Of a stretch of 64,000 nt of DNA, positions 28,007-36,646 are shown in pieces. This DNA is from Salinicoccus albus DSM 19776 (GTDB lineage: Bacteria; Bacillota; Bacilli; Staphylococcales; Salinicoccaceae). Position numbers and translations under genes: made by a program. The notes beneath the pieces were generated by a model, which made no database searches, had not been told where the DNA came from, and saw only the letters and a program-made list of their open reading frames with translations. The stretch is from the NCBI RefSeq assembly GCF_000385175.1, contig NZ_ARQJ01000024.1:62001-126000 (forward strand), read 5' to 3'. The first letter of the stretch is position 1. Each line of letters begins with the position of its first letter.

Positions 28007-29419
28007 ATGGGGAATGGATGGATTACCACTTTGCAGACAGTGATGGATGAACGCATGATAAATACATCTGCTGAGCTGAATGATTACAGACGGTCTGCTG
28101 CTTTCGGGGAGTATACACCGGAAGCCGTCGTCTATGTCACGACACCCGAAGAAGTAAGCAGGGTGCTGAAAATTGCGAATGAACACCAAGTGCCTGTCAC
28201 ACCGAAAGGCCTGAGCACCGGTTTGAGCGGCGGGGATATTCCCATTCACGGAGGTATTGTGATCGATATGAGCCGGTGGCGAGCGTCGGTGGAAATTGAT
28301 CCTGAAGATTTGGTCGCGAGGGTATCCCCGGCGGTGCTGACTTCTGACATCCACGCGGCCGCTGAGGCGTATGGTCTGATGTATCCGCCGGATCCCAGCA
28401 GTTCCAACATTTCTACAATCGGCGGAAATCTGGCTGAGAATGCCGGCGGGCCACGGGGCCTGAAGTATGGCGTCACTAAAAATTATGTCCTCGGTCTTGA
28501 AATGGTCACCCCGCAGGGGGAGATCCTCAACACGGGCGGCCGCACCATTAAAAACGTCACCGGTCTGGATATAACCAGTCTCGTCGTCGGTTCAGAAGGC
28601 GTATTAGGGATCATCACAGGCGCAACTTTGAAACTGATCCCAAAGCCGGCGGTGACACAAACGGTCATGGCTGCCTTTGCCACGATGGAGCTGGCGGGCG
28701 AAGCGATTTCAAAAACACTTGCTGCCGGTATCCTCCCGGCAAAAATGGAATTTATCGATCAGGCGTGTGCCCAGGCTGTTGAAGCATATGAACCTCTAGG
28801 GCTGCCGACGGATGTAGAAGCGATTGTGCTGATCGAAGTGGATGGTCATCCCTCAGCTGTCCGGGAGGAAGCGGGGGACGTGGCAGAAATCATGAAAGCC
28901 CGTGGCGGAAGCCGCGTGCGCACTCCACAGACGGAAGCAGAGACGCAGAATATATGGAAAGCCCGCAGCCTGGTGTCTCTTGCCATTGACGGCATCAGAC
29001 CGGCGAAAGCATCCGAAGATGCTACGGTGCCGCGCAGTCAGATCCCGCAGATGATGAAGCGGTTATCTGACATCCGCCAAAAATACGGTCTGCAGCTTGT
29101 TGTATTCGGCCATGCGGGCGACGGCAATCTGCATCCGAATATTTTGTGTGATCCTTATGATAAGGAAGAGATCCGACGGGTGGAACAGGCTGCAGGGGAG
29201 ATTTTCCAGGCAGCATTGGCACTGGGCGGCACACTTTCAGGCGAACATGGTATCGGCACGATGAAAGCCGCATTTCTGGAGGATGAACTCGGAGCTGTGA
29301 GTGTGGAAATGATGAAACGGATAAAATCAGCCTGGGATCCGAATAATATCATGAATCCGGGCAAGATATTTGCGGATGAAGGACAGAAACTCATATTGAG
29401 CCGTCAGGTGGAGCAGTGA
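28007..29419 (+). CDS. FAD-linked 2-hydroxyacid oxidase, GlcD family
   Basis: Flavoprotein that probably oxidises glycolate, lactate or a related 2-hydroxyacid. ATG 28007 is chosen because AGGAGG lies six bases upstream; the frame extends 12 codons further without support. The 470-residue protein has the FAD_binding_4 domain (about 35-215, with PKGLSTGLSGGD and the TIGGNLAENAGGPRGLKYG flavin-binding stretch) and a FAD-oxidase C domain with FGHAGDGNLHPN (metal/substrate histidines) and SGEHGIG. No GlcE or GlcF partner is adjacent. D-lactate dehydrogenase is an alternative. Confidence 0.87.
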   Translation: MGNGWITTLQTVMDERMINTSAELNDYRRSAAFGEYTPEAVVYVTTPEEVSRVLKIANEHQVPVTPKGLSTGLSGGDIPIHGGIVIDMSRWRASVEIDPEDLVARVSPAVLTSDIHAAAEAYGLMYPPDPSSSNISTIGGNLAENAGGPRGLKYGVTKNYVLGLEMVTPQGEILNTGGRTIKNVTGLDITSLVVGSEGVLGIITGATLKLIPKPAVTQTVMAAFATMELAGEAISKTLAAGILPAKMEFIDQACAQAVEAYEPLGLPTDVEAIVLIEVDGHPSAVREEAGDVAEIMKARGGSRVRTPQTEAETQNIWKARSLVSLAIDGIRPAKASEDATVPRSQIPQMMKRLSDIRQKYGLQLVVFGHAGDGNLHPNILCDPYDKEEIRRVEQAAGEIFQAALALGGTLSGEHGIGTMKAAFLEDELGAVSVEMMKRIKSAWDPNNIMNPGKIFADEGQKLILSRQVEQ

Positions 29420-29550
29420 CCTGCTGGTAAGCGGTGATATTTTGATCCTGGGTCCCCATTCGCACCGCCGGAGCATCAATCGGTAATAATGCATTTATAA
29501 ATTGCTCAAATATGGTAGTATAACACTAAGTATAAAAGGTGGTGCGGTAA

Positions 29551-29847
29551 ATGGGCTTTTTTGAATTTTTAGTTGCTTTCGTCCCTTCGGTTTTAATATT
29601 CACCATCCCGCTGTATGCCATCGGCCGCAGTTTCAAGCAGAAAGATAAAAGGCTGGAACTTAAAAAAGCTGAGGAACTGAAAGAACTTGAACGTCTGAAA
29701 CAGGAGAATTATATACTGGAGAACAGGCAGATGCAGCATGAACTGGATAAGCTGAAAGCGGAACGGGCGCAGGAGCGGCTTGATGATGGTAAAGCGGACC
29801 GATGGCTGATTGCGGAGACGAAGGACAGGGAAACACAGCGGCACTGA
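29551..29847 (+). CDS. Small membrane-anchored coiled-coil protein
   Basis: Family not recognised. The 98-residue protein has one N-terminal membrane helix (about 6-26, FLVAFVPSVLIFTIPLYAI). A highly charged heptad-like coiled coil follows (about 30-82, Lys/Glu/Leu-rich). The topology recalls PspB-like phage-shock proteins, but no diagnostic motif is present. ATG 29551 follows AAGGTGGT. It is monocistronic, ended by a bidirectional terminator. Confidence 0.65.
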   Translation: MGFFEFLVAFVPSVLIFTIPLYAIGRSFKQKDKRLELKKAEELKELERLKQENYILENRQMQHELDKLKAERAQERLDDGKADRWLIAETKDRETQRH

Positions 29848-29852
29848 TCTAA

Positions 29853-29886
29853 ATAACCCCTGAAATCTTTTGATTTCAGGGGTTAT
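29853..29886. terminator. Bidirectional terminator
   Basis: Stem of about 15 pairs, ATAACCCCTGAAATC and GATTTCAGGGGTTAT, around a TTTT loop. It separates the coiled-coil gene from the convergent GlsB-type gene. Confidence 0.85.
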
Positions 29887-29902
29887 GTTTATAACCTATA
29901 CG

Positions 29903-30154
29903 CTATTTGCCCGGGAGTAGTTTCATGACGAATGAAACGATGAGAATGAGAATGATTGCACCGATAAGTCCGCCAATGATGCTTACGCCGCCGAGTGTTG
30001 GTCCGAAGCTGAGTCCGAGTGAATTGGCGAGGGACGCGCCGACCAGACCGGCAACGATATTACCGATAATACCGAACGGTACATCTTTACCAAGAATAAG
30101 ACCAGCGAGCCAACCGATGATACCGCCGACGATTAAAGTAATAATCCAGCCCAT
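29903..30154 (-). CDS. GlsB/YeaQ/YmgE family small membrane protein
   Basis: An 83-residue very hydrophobic protein with three predicted helices and glycine-rich repeats (GGIIGWLAGLILG, IIGNIVAGLVGASL, GGLIGAIILILIV). This is typical of the transglycosylase-associated family, often induced by general stress. ATG 30154 is preceded by AAAGGAGG at good spacing. Biochemical function of the family is not established. Confidence 0.85.
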   Translation of the reverse strand: MGWIITLIVGGIIGWLAGLILGKDVPFGIIGNIVAGLVGASLANSLGLSFGPTLGGVSIIGGLIGAIILILIVSFVMKLLPGK

Positions 30155-30246
30155 GGAATCCGCCTCCTTTAATGATAGGATAAAGTCTGTTTACACTACT
30201 ACTAATTCCCGCATTCAAAAGTGTTCAAACAATTTATGTTCCATAT

Positions 30247-31446
30247 TTAAACTTCATTTAACCGATTCCTTTTCTTTTGTCTCGAATACATGATGAAGAA
30301 CAGGATCAGCGCGAGTGTCACACTGAAAGCGCTGGTGAAGTAAATGGTGCTGTAGTTGAATACTTCTGCCACAAAGCCGTAGGCCATTGCACCCAGGCCG
30401 ACACCCAGGTCAAAAGCGGAAAAGAATGTTGCATTGGCCATGCCTCTGCGGTTGTTCTCAACGCTGTTGATCGCCCATGCCTGCAATGCCGGCTGCACGC
30501 AGCCGAAACCGAATCCGTAGAGGGCGGCTGCAATGAACAGGAATGCAGGCGTCGCCAGGATGCCGAGCAGAATCATCGCTGTGATGATCAGGAGCGCACC
30601 GGGGATGAACACGACTGCGAGCCCTTTTCTGTCGTATACTCTGCCTGCGATGATTCTGGAGAGCATCAGAAATGCTGCGTAAATCACGAAATAGAACTGA
30701 ATATAATGGGATTCGAACCCTTCTTCAAATGTGTAGACCGGCAGGAAAGTCGCAATACCGCCAAAGGTCACGGTGATGAAAAACATCAGCGAAGCGGCCG
30801 GCATGGCTTTTGCTTCAACGATGTCGAATCTCGGGATATGGGTATTACGGGATTTGGGACTGGCTTCAGCCGCTTCCGGCTTGGCATATTTGATCCTGGA
30901 AGCAAGAACCAGGGCAATGATACCGAGCACACCGCTGAGCATGAAAAGTAAATTGAAGGAGATGTGCTCCACCAGAAAGAGCCCTAAGGCCGGTCCGAAG
31001 GCCAGCGCAATGTTACCGCTGAGACCGAAATACCCCAGGCCTTCCCCCCGGCGTGCCCTGGGTACAAGGTCGGATGCAATTGTACCTGTGGAGGTGTTGG
31101 ACAGCCCCCATCCGGCCCCCTGCATGATTCTGACAAGCAGTAATATGGTGATGGTAAAACTCGCAGCCAGTGAGAACATGGAGATGACGAAAATGACAAG
31201 ACCGGTAAGAAAAACGGGTGCACGGCCTTTTGTATCCAGAAGGCTGCCTGCCTTCGGACGGATGAGAAGCGCCGAAAAGGTAAAGACACCCACGACAAGC
31301 CCGACCCAGCGGTCGCTGGCACCAATTTCCTGAACGTAAAGCGGCAGTGTCGGCAGCGTCATCTGAAAGGCGGTAAAGATGAAGAAGTTCACCAGTACAA
31401 TCAGTATAAAGTCTTTGGTCCAGATTTTTTGGTTTTTGTCTGACAT
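30247..31446 (-). CDS. Major facilitator superfamily transporter
   Basis: A 399-residue integral membrane carrier with twelve predicted helices. The first helix (LVNFFIFTAFQMTLPTLPLY) and the motif-A-like loop RPKAGSLLDTKGRAPVF between helices 2 and 3 fit MFS drug or metabolite exporters. A short cytoplasmic loop (about 195-215) follows helix 6. The substrate is not predictable. It is monocistronic; I see no strong terminator after it. Confidence 0.85.
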   Translation of the reverse strand: MSDKNQKIWTKDFILIVLVNFFIFTAFQMTLPTLPLYVQEIGASDRWVGLVVGVFTFSALLIRPKAGSLLDTKGRAPVFLTGLVIFVISMFSLAASFTITILLLVRIMQGAGWGLSNTSTGTIASDLVPRARRGEGLGYFGLSGNIALAFGPALGLFLVEHISFNLLFMLSGVLGIIALVLASRIKYAKPEAAEASPKSRNTHIPRFDIVEAKAMPAASLMFFITVTFGGIATFLPVYTFEEGFESHYIQFYFVIYAAFLMLSRIIAGRVYDRKGLAVVFIPGALLIITAMILLGILATPAFLFIAAALYGFGFGCVQPALQAWAINSVENNRRGMANATFFSAFDLGVGLGAMAYGFVAEVFNYSTIYFTSAFSVTLALILFFIMYSRQKKRNRLNEV

Positions 31447-31926
31447 AAAATTTCAACCTTCTTGTTTTAATTTGTTATTTGGCGCATCAATATTTCGAAT
31501 ACCGAAAAATCTATATCTATCTATTGTACAGTATAGAAAATAATTTTTCATCCCATTTTGTTTATTTGCCTGAAGTTTATGAAATGGAATAATGTGTGGT
31601 AAAATGTAGAAATAAAAAACACTTTCTTTTTTGATATCCGGATAGCAGAAGCAGTGTGATACGGGCAGACCCAGGTGAAAAGACTTGATTTACATACAGC
31701 AGAAATATTAAAATCAGCACATGATTTGTCTTTACAGCAGCGGCCGCAGTAATAACACTGAATTCAGTGTTGTTTTATATTATAATGGGTATCATCGACA
31801 TTGAATGATCGGATATTAAAATTTGTGCTGTTATGAAAGAAGGACTGCCCGGCAGATGTTATGGGGCATGATCGACGGCTGAAGTGAATGAGCCGGAATA
31901 AGTTAAAGAGTCACGGGGTGAAAACC
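31447..31926. other. 480-base intergenic region with hairpin and possible small RNA
   Basis: No convincing gene is seen. Notable items are an extended -10 (TGGTAAAAT, 31597-31605), a palindrome AACACTGAATTCAGTGTT (31754-31771) followed by TTTT that could end a small transcript, and a TATAAT at 31781-31786. On the other strand, AT-rich sequence near 31520-31545 could hold the MFS promoter. Confidence 0.35.
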
Positions 31927-32139
31927 ATGGGAACGGTATTATTGATCATATTGGTGATCGGCATTGTGCTGCTTACGCATTTTGTTGTGACATACCTGCT
32001 GGAGAATAACATTAAAATAGTCGGTGTGCTCTTTGCATTTGCCGGTGTGATTGCTGCAGTTACCATACTTCAGTTCATTCTTTCCAACATGACCGAATGG
32101 ACTGCTGAACAGCTGTCAATTTTTTATCGGGATAACTAG
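31927..32139 (+). CDS. Small two-helix membrane protein
   Basis: Family not recognised. The 70-residue protein starts at ATG 31927 after GGGGTG; the frame opens 39 bases earlier but lacks a good ribosome site. Two hydrophobic helices (about 2-22 and 29-50) are followed by a short polar tail. The gene lies 25 bases upstream of the small gene at 32165, so it is probably the first gene of an operon ending with the PxpC/KipA-like gene. Confidence 0.6.
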   Translation: MGTVLLIILVIGIVLLTHFVVTYLLENNIKIVGVLFAFAGVIAAVTILQFILSNMTEWTAEQLSIFYRDN

Positions 32140-32164
32140 GCGGTACTGACAAGGAGGAAGAAAC

Positions 32165-32422
32165 ATGATTTTTGCAAATGGTGACTGCTACATCACCTAT
32201 CAGCAGGGAGATTTAATTGATAAAAATGTCCGCAGGGATATAGAAAAAGGTTTTATGGAAAAAGCACATCAATATTTAGATGAGCTGATGACAACAGAAC
32301 ATACATTGACATTCAAGTATTCTCCGATCAAAGTGATGGAGTCGCACAATACGATAGAACCATTTGATCTGGCAGTGGATGAAGTGCGGAGATTTTTAAC
32401 CAGAATGGAGTTTTCGATATGA
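32165..32422 (+). CDS. Hypothetical protein, 85 aa, in operon with PxpC-like gene
   Basis: Family not recognised. It is a small soluble acidic protein with no signal or membrane segment, starting at ATG 32165 with AAGGAGGAAG upstream. It overlaps the next gene by four bases (ATGA at 32419-32422), which implies translational coupling and often a functional partnership with the carboxyltransferase-like protein. Confidence 0.65.
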   Translation: MIFANGDCYITYQQGDLIDKNVRRDIEKGFMEKAHQYLDELMTTEHTLTFKYSPIKVMESHNTIEPFDLAVDEVRRFLTRMEFSI

Positions 32423-33360
32423 GTTTGATTGTACAGGACAGCGGATTGCTGACGCTCATGCAGACACTGGACCCGACGGACTCAAGTGCAGGCAATGAAT
32501 ACAACGGTGCCTGTGACAGGCTAGCGCATCAGCTGGCAAACAGACTGGTCGGCAATGATGTGGCTGAACCGACAATCGAAATGACACTTCAGCCCGCCAC
32601 ATTCAAATTTACAGAACCAACCATCATCGCGCTCAGCGGCGCGGATTTCAAAGGCATCTGCAGGGAGCGTGAAATCTTTACGAACAGGATTTATTTATTC
32701 GACAGGGGAGATGAACTCGTCTTCGAGTCAAAATCAAGAGGCAACCGTCTTTACATGGCAGTCGCCGGCGGCATTGAAGTCGAAGGTTCCAATGTGCTCC
32801 AGTCCGGTGATGAAGTCACCATGCGCCGCAATTATACAGCACATCATGATGAAATTTTCAACATGATGAAGCGCCGCAGTAAAGTGAATTGGGGCGTGGA
32901 TACATATGCGCTGGTAGAAGTATATCTGTCGGATACATATCATCTGGTGAAGCGCCCGGATGTGCCCGAAGAAATCTATGATGCGCTGGAATCCGGAGAG
33001 TACACTGTAAGAAATGAGAAAAACAGGGTGGCCCTGTACATCCGCGGTCCGGAGATTGACTTCGAAAACGCAGGCGTTGAACACGCAGGCGTCAAAGGCG
33101 GGGTGCACATCGCAGACAATCAGCCCGTACTTGCGCTGAATGATTTCAACAAACATACGACAGCGCCGCAGGTGGGCACAATCCCTTCATATCATATGCA
33201 TAAACTGGCACAAAAGAGCGCCGATTCCAAGATACACTTCAAGTGCATCGATGCAGCCGATGCACATGCGAATCTGTATGCCCATCACCTGTGGGTCAAA
33301 AGTTTGTTTAAAGCGATTGATTATAAGCTGTCAAAAGAATTGGTAAAAGAAAAGATGTAG
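32419..33360 (+). CDS. PxpC/KipA-like (biotin-dependent carboxyltransferase family) protein
   Basis: Related to 5-oxoprolinase subunit C and the KipA antagonist. The 313-residue sequence has the family opening GLLTLMQTLDP, an HQLANRLVGND stretch with matching IEMTL, IALSGADF, and MAVAGGIEVEG. The second half is diverged: the usual QTTGGYP-type motif reads HTTAPQVGT here. The partners PxpA and PxpB/KipI, normally needed for 5-oxoproline hydrolysis, are absent from the locus. It is therefore probably not a complete 5-oxoprolinase. It is the last gene of a three-gene unit with a terminator at 33373. Confidence 0.72.
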   Translation: MSLIVQDSGLLTLMQTLDPTDSSAGNEYNGACDRLAHQLANRLVGNDVAEPTIEMTLQPATFKFTEPTIIALSGADFKGICREREIFTNRIYLFDRGDELVFESKSRGNRLYMAVAGGIEVEGSNVLQSGDEVTMRRNYTAHHDEIFNMMKRRSKVNWGVDTYALVEVYLSDTYHLVKRPDVPEEIYDALESGEYTVRNEKNRVALYIRGPEIDFENAGVEHAGVKGGVHIADNQPVLALNDFNKHTTAPQVGTIPSYHMHKLAQKSADSKIHFKCIDAADAHANLYAHHLWVKSLFKAIDYKLSKELVKEKM

Positions 33361-33372
33361 ATTGAATTGATG

Positions 33373-33412
33373 CCGGGACTTATTATCTTATGTCCCGGAT
33401 CTTTGTGTTTTT
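33373..33412 (+). terminator. Terminator after PxpC-like operon
   Basis: Seven-pair stem CCGGGAC (33373-33379) and GTCCCGG (33392-33398), then a T-rich tract. Confidence 0.7.
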
Positions 33413-33470
33413 ATCAGGCGGCTGTCAGACTCTCGCCCTTACGTGCGCCAAGGCAGCCGCCCGATAAAAA
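33408..33470. repeat. Long inverted repeat upstream of recQ
   Basis: The arms TTTTTATCaGGCGGCTG (33408-33424) and CAGCCGCCcGATAAAAA (33454-33470) pair over 16 of 17 positions (one A-C mismatch) around a 29-base loop. The T tract of the preceding terminator is part of the left arm. Role unknown. Confidence 0.6.
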
Positions 33471-33505
33471 CAGACAAAATCTTTACCAAAATTTTAATAT
33501 GCCAG

Positions 33506-33536
33506 TTAACAAAAAAGCCACAAAATAAGGTATAAT
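33506..33536 (+). promoter_or_regulatory. Possible recQ promoter
   Basis: TTAACA (33506-33511) and TATAAT (33531-33536), with a long 19-base spacer. Confidence 0.35.
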
Positions 33537-33566
33537 GATATATCAGTAAAAAGGACTGCTGATGAG

Positions 33567-35393
33567 ATGGAAAGTTCAGCAAATGGTGGGAATGGTTTTG
33601 ACATGAGAAATATTTTAAAACAGTATTTTGGATTCGATAACTTCAGACCGAAACAGGAAGCAATTATAAATTCTGTGATCTCCGGTAAAAACACACTGGG
33701 GATCCTGCCTACGGGTTCGGGCAAGTCGGTTTGTTTCCAGGTGCCCGGCATAAAATTTTCCGGCACGACGCTTGTTATTTCTCCGTTGATCTCCTTGATG
33801 CGTGATCAGGTTGAAGCATTGAATAGACAAGGGATCCCGGCGGCGTATTTGAACTCTACGCTGAAGAAGAAGGAAATAGACATGCTGATGAAGCATCTTG
33901 AAGCGGGTGAATATGACTTTCTGTACGTGGCGCCTGAACGGTTTAACAGTGAGGAATTTACTGAGCTGATCAAGCGTCTGGATGTGCCTATGGTCGCCTT
34001 CGACGAAGCACACTGTATCTCTAAATGGGGGCATGATTTCAGGCCGAGTTATCAGAGTATCATCCCTGAGCTTCGTGCGCTTCTGCCCAATGCGATTACG
34101 GTGGGGCTGACCGCGACAGCGACGCTTGAAGTCCAGGAAAATATCCAGGAACTCCTGAATATTGAAAATGAAGATGTGCATAAGACGAGTGTCGCCCGCG
34201 ATAATCTTCATCTGCATGTGAATGGGACGTATCAGCGGGAACAGTATATCCTGTCCCATATACAGGACAACCCTGATTCCTCGGGTATTGTTTATGCAGC
34301 GACCCGCGCAGAAGTGGAGAAGATTTCACTCTACCTTGAAAACAATGACATTGAAAATGTCATATACCACGGCGGACTCGGTAAAGAGGAGCGGAATAGA
34401 AACCAGCGGAAATTTGTATCGGATGATGTGAATATCGTTGTAGCAACAAATGCATTCGGTATGGGTATCGACAAGCCGGACATCCGCTTCATCATCCATC
34501 ATAATATGCCCGGCGATATCGAAAGTTATTATCAGGAAATCGGCCGTGCCGGCCGTGACGGCCAAATCAGTGAGTGCATACTGCTGTCCAGCCCGAGGGA
34601 CGTGAATCTTCATCAGTTCTTCATCGACCGGTCAAATTCGACGGATCAGTATAAAGACCACATGCGGGTGAAGCTCGACCGCATGATCCAGTACAACCGG
34701 ACGAGCAAATGTTTAAGAAGCTTCATCACCAAATACTTTGATCCGGATGAATATGTGGAGGCATGCGGCAGCTGTTCCAACTGTCTGAATCCGGGGCGCA
34801 CATACGATATGACTGAAGAGGCCGAGACGGTTGCTGCATTGATCCGGACCTGTGAGATTCCGCTGACAAGAGAGCAGTCCATCCAGATACTTCGCGGTGA
34901 AATGAGTGAAGATGTCACCAACCATAGTCTCGAGGAAATGGATACCTTCGGCAGAATGGATAATTATCTGACCGGTGAAATCAGCCATGTGCTCGAAGAG
35001 TTGATTCTGAGAGGATATATCCACCAGTATGAAGATCTGCTCTACACTGTGGATAAGAGTGAGCAGCTGCTGGATAGTGAAACGCCAGTGATGACTGTGC
35101 CGTTCAGAAAGTACTTTAATGAAAAGGTGAATATCAGTACAGCATCCTCGCCGAATGAAGTGCTGTTCCGCAAGCTGGTCGAAACCCGTGCGGAACTGGC
35201 TGATAAATTCAATATCGAAGAAGGCGGTATCTTCACAGACATGACGCTGCGTGAATTTGCCCGGAAGGTGCCGGCATCGAAACAGGAGATGGTTCAGATC
35301 CAGGGCGTCGGCAGCTATAAGCTGAAACACTACTGTCCCAAATTTTTAGAAACAATAAGGGCACACAAAGAAAGTGTCGCTGTCGCAAAATGA
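33567..35393 (+). CDS. recQ: ATP-dependent DNA helicase RecQ family
   Basis: 3' to 5' DNA helicase acting in recombination and fork repair. It has Walker A PTGSGKS (about 49-55), the FDEAHCISKWGHDFRPSY block (DEAH box plus aromatic loop), LTATAT as motif III, and the motif VI region YYQEIGRAGRDGQ. A zinc-binding region follows with cysteines in KCLRSF and ACGSCSNC, then RQC winged helix and a C-terminal HRDC domain. The 608 residues match the family. The start is either ATG 33567 or ATG 33603; neither has a strong ribosome site. Confidence 0.9.
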   Translation: MESSANGGNGFDMRNILKQYFGFDNFRPKQEAIINSVISGKNTLGILPTGSGKSVCFQVPGIKFSGTTLVISPLISLMRDQVEALNRQGIPAAYLNSTLKKKEIDMLMKHLEAGEYDFLYVAPERFNSEEFTELIKRLDVPMVAFDEAHCISKWGHDFRPSYQSIIPELRALLPNAITVGLTATATLEVQENIQELLNIENEDVHKTSVARDNLHLHVNGTYQREQYILSHIQDNPDSSGIVYAATRAEVEKISLYLENNDIENVIYHGGLGKEERNRNQRKFVSDDVNIVVATNAFGMGIDKPDIRFIIHHNMPGDIESYYQEIGRAGRDGQISECILLSSPRDVNLHQFFIDRSNSTDQYKDHMRVKLDRMIQYNRTSKCLRSFITKYFDPDEYVEACGSCSNCLNPGRTYDMTEEAETVAALIRTCEIPLTREQSIQILRGEMSEDVTNHSLEEMDTFGRMDNYLTGEISHVLEELILRGYIHQYEDLLYTVDKSEQLLDSETPVMTVPFRKYFNEKVNISTASSPNEVLFRKLVETRAELADKFNIEEGGIFTDMTLREFARKVPASKQEMVQIQGVGSYKLKHYCPKFLETIRAHKESVAVAK

Positions 35394-35397
35394 TAAA

Positions 35398-35422
35398 AAG
35401 CCGATCCTTCAATGATCGGCTT
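35398..35422. terminator. Bidirectional terminator between recQ and DMT transporter
   Basis: Nine-pair stem AAGCCGATC (35398-35406) and GATCGGCTT (35414-35422). The right arm reaches the stop codon of the minus-strand gene. Confidence 0.75.
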
Positions 35423-36293
35423 AAATGCTGCGCTGCGAGTCTTTGGGCGGTTTGTTTTTCATGAACATATAGAAACTGGCTGTGAAAATTACGATATATC
35501 CGATGATTGACAGGGCGTCCGGCACGTCTCCGAAGACAGCAATGCTGAATATTGCTGTGAACAGGATGGTCGAATAGAAGAATATGGATATATCTTTTGC
35601 CGGTGCATAGCTGTAGGCGATTGTCAGCCCAAACTGTCCAATGGCTGCACAGACGCCGGACAGTACAAGCGACCAGAACTGAATGCCTGTCATCGGTTCA
35701 AACTGCCATATGAAGAACGGCAGCAGCGCCGCTGTTGAGAAGAAAGAGAAGTAGAAGACAACTGTATAGAACTTTTCTCTGCTCCCGAGTGCCCGCAGCA
35801 CTGTATAGGCACCGGCGGCAAATACTGCGCCGGCGACACCCAGCAGGGCGTAGATGGTGTCGCTGGAAAATGAAGGTTTTATAATGAAGATGGCACCGAT
35901 AAAGGCGATGACGATCGAGATCACCTGATACCGGCGCACGTATTCCTTCAGAAATATTGCGCTTAATATTATGGTAAAGAATGGGCTTAATTTATTAAGT
36001 ATGTCCGCATCGCTTAAAACCATGCGATCAATGACGAAGAAGTTAAGGACTACGCCGAGCACCCCGAGTGATGACCTGAGCAGGAGCAGCCCCTGGCTTT
36101 CCTTATGCCCGAAAAGTTTCTCCCTGAAGTACAGGACAAGCGACAGAGCGATCAGCATGGAAATGAAATTCCTGAAGAATACTTTCTGCACGGTAGGCAG
36201 ATCTCCGCTGTATTTTACAAAAACCGCCATCAGGCTGAATCCGAGCGATGCGATGAGCAGGGCGATGATCCCTTTTACTGTGTTGTTCAACAA
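35421..36293 (-). CDS. EamA/DMT superfamily transporter
   Basis: A 290-residue membrane protein with ten predicted helices in two EamA repeats, as in drug/metabolite transporters. The first repeat includes FFRNFISMLIAL and LLLRSSLGVLG; the second begins near residue 150 (LLGVAGAVFAAGAYTVLRALG). The substrate is not predictable from sequence. It is convergent with recQ, divergent from nrdI, and monocistronic. Confidence 0.85.
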   Translation of the reverse strand: MLNNTVKGIIALLIASLGFSLMAVFVKYSGDLPTVQKVFFRNFISMLIALSLVLYFREKLFGHKESQGLLLLRSSLGVLGVVLNFFVIDRMVLSDADILNKLSPFFTIILSAIFLKEYVRRYQVISIVIAFIGAIFIIKPSFSSDTIYALLGVAGAVFAAGAYTVLRALGSREKFYTVVFYFSFFSTAALLPFFIWQFEPMTGIQFWSLVLSGVCAAIGQFGLTIAYSYAPAKDISIFFYSTILFTAIFSIAVFGDVPDALSIIGYIVIFTASFYMFMKNKPPKDSQRSI

Positions 36294-36520
36294 TGGACAC
36301 CACCAAATTTAAAATATTTCATCGTTTATGATGTACAGAATTTCATCAGAAAATATTTATTTAAACTGTTTAACAAGTATATCATAAGCATCATGCGAGT
36401 TCCCGTGTTCGAACATAAATTTTTGGCAATGAAATTTAAAATCTCAGCATTGATTTAGATATTATTATATGTCATCATAATAAGTGCATTACATAGATGT
36501 GGTGTTTATTTATACAAAAA
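36294..36520. other. AT-rich spacer upstream of the nrd control region
   Basis: No gene is seen. It should hold the promoter of the minus-strand DMT gene. A degenerate NrdR-like sequence is possible at 36490-36505, 31 bases upstream of the clear box. Confidence 0.4.
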
Positions 36521-36536
36521 ACACTATATCTTGTGT
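36521..36536. promoter_or_regulatory. NrdR box of nrdIEF
   Basis: ACACTATATCTTGTGT matches the NrdR consensus (ACACWATATWTWGTGT) at all but one position. NrdR represses ribonucleotide reductase operons. Confidence 0.8.
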
Positions 36537-36589
36537 TTACCTCCTGCGATAAAAGTGTAAATACAAAGTAGAGAAGAAATGAAATCGAG

Positions 36590-36603
36590 CGAACGTTTGT
36601 TCG
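36590..36603. promoter_or_regulatory. Predicted LexA (SOS) box overlapping the nrdIEF promoter
   Basis: CGAACGTTTGTTCG is a 5-4-5 inverted repeat that matches the Gram-positive LexA consensus CGAAC-N4-GTTCG, with one deviation in the central four bases. It overlaps the putative -35 element. Confidence 0.7.
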
Positions 36604-36626
36604 ATTTCTATATTTTGTGCTACTAT
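36597..36626 (+). promoter_or_regulatory. Predicted nrdIEF promoter
   Basis: TTGTTC (36597-36602), 18 bases, TACTAT (36621-36626). The short distance to the ATG at 36647 would give a short untranslated leader. Confidence 0.45.
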
Positions 36627-36646
36627 TGATGATGAGGAGGGATGGT

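Noticed and set aside
30277-30951. Long plus-strand open frame opposite the MFS transporter
   Set aside because: It is the antisense of a clear membrane protein gene, rich in Cys, His and Glu, with no ribosome site; a by-product of codon use.
36405-36420. TGTTCGAACA palindrome as a second LexA site
   Set aside because: The half-sites are in the opposite order and lack the four-base spacer of the SOS box.
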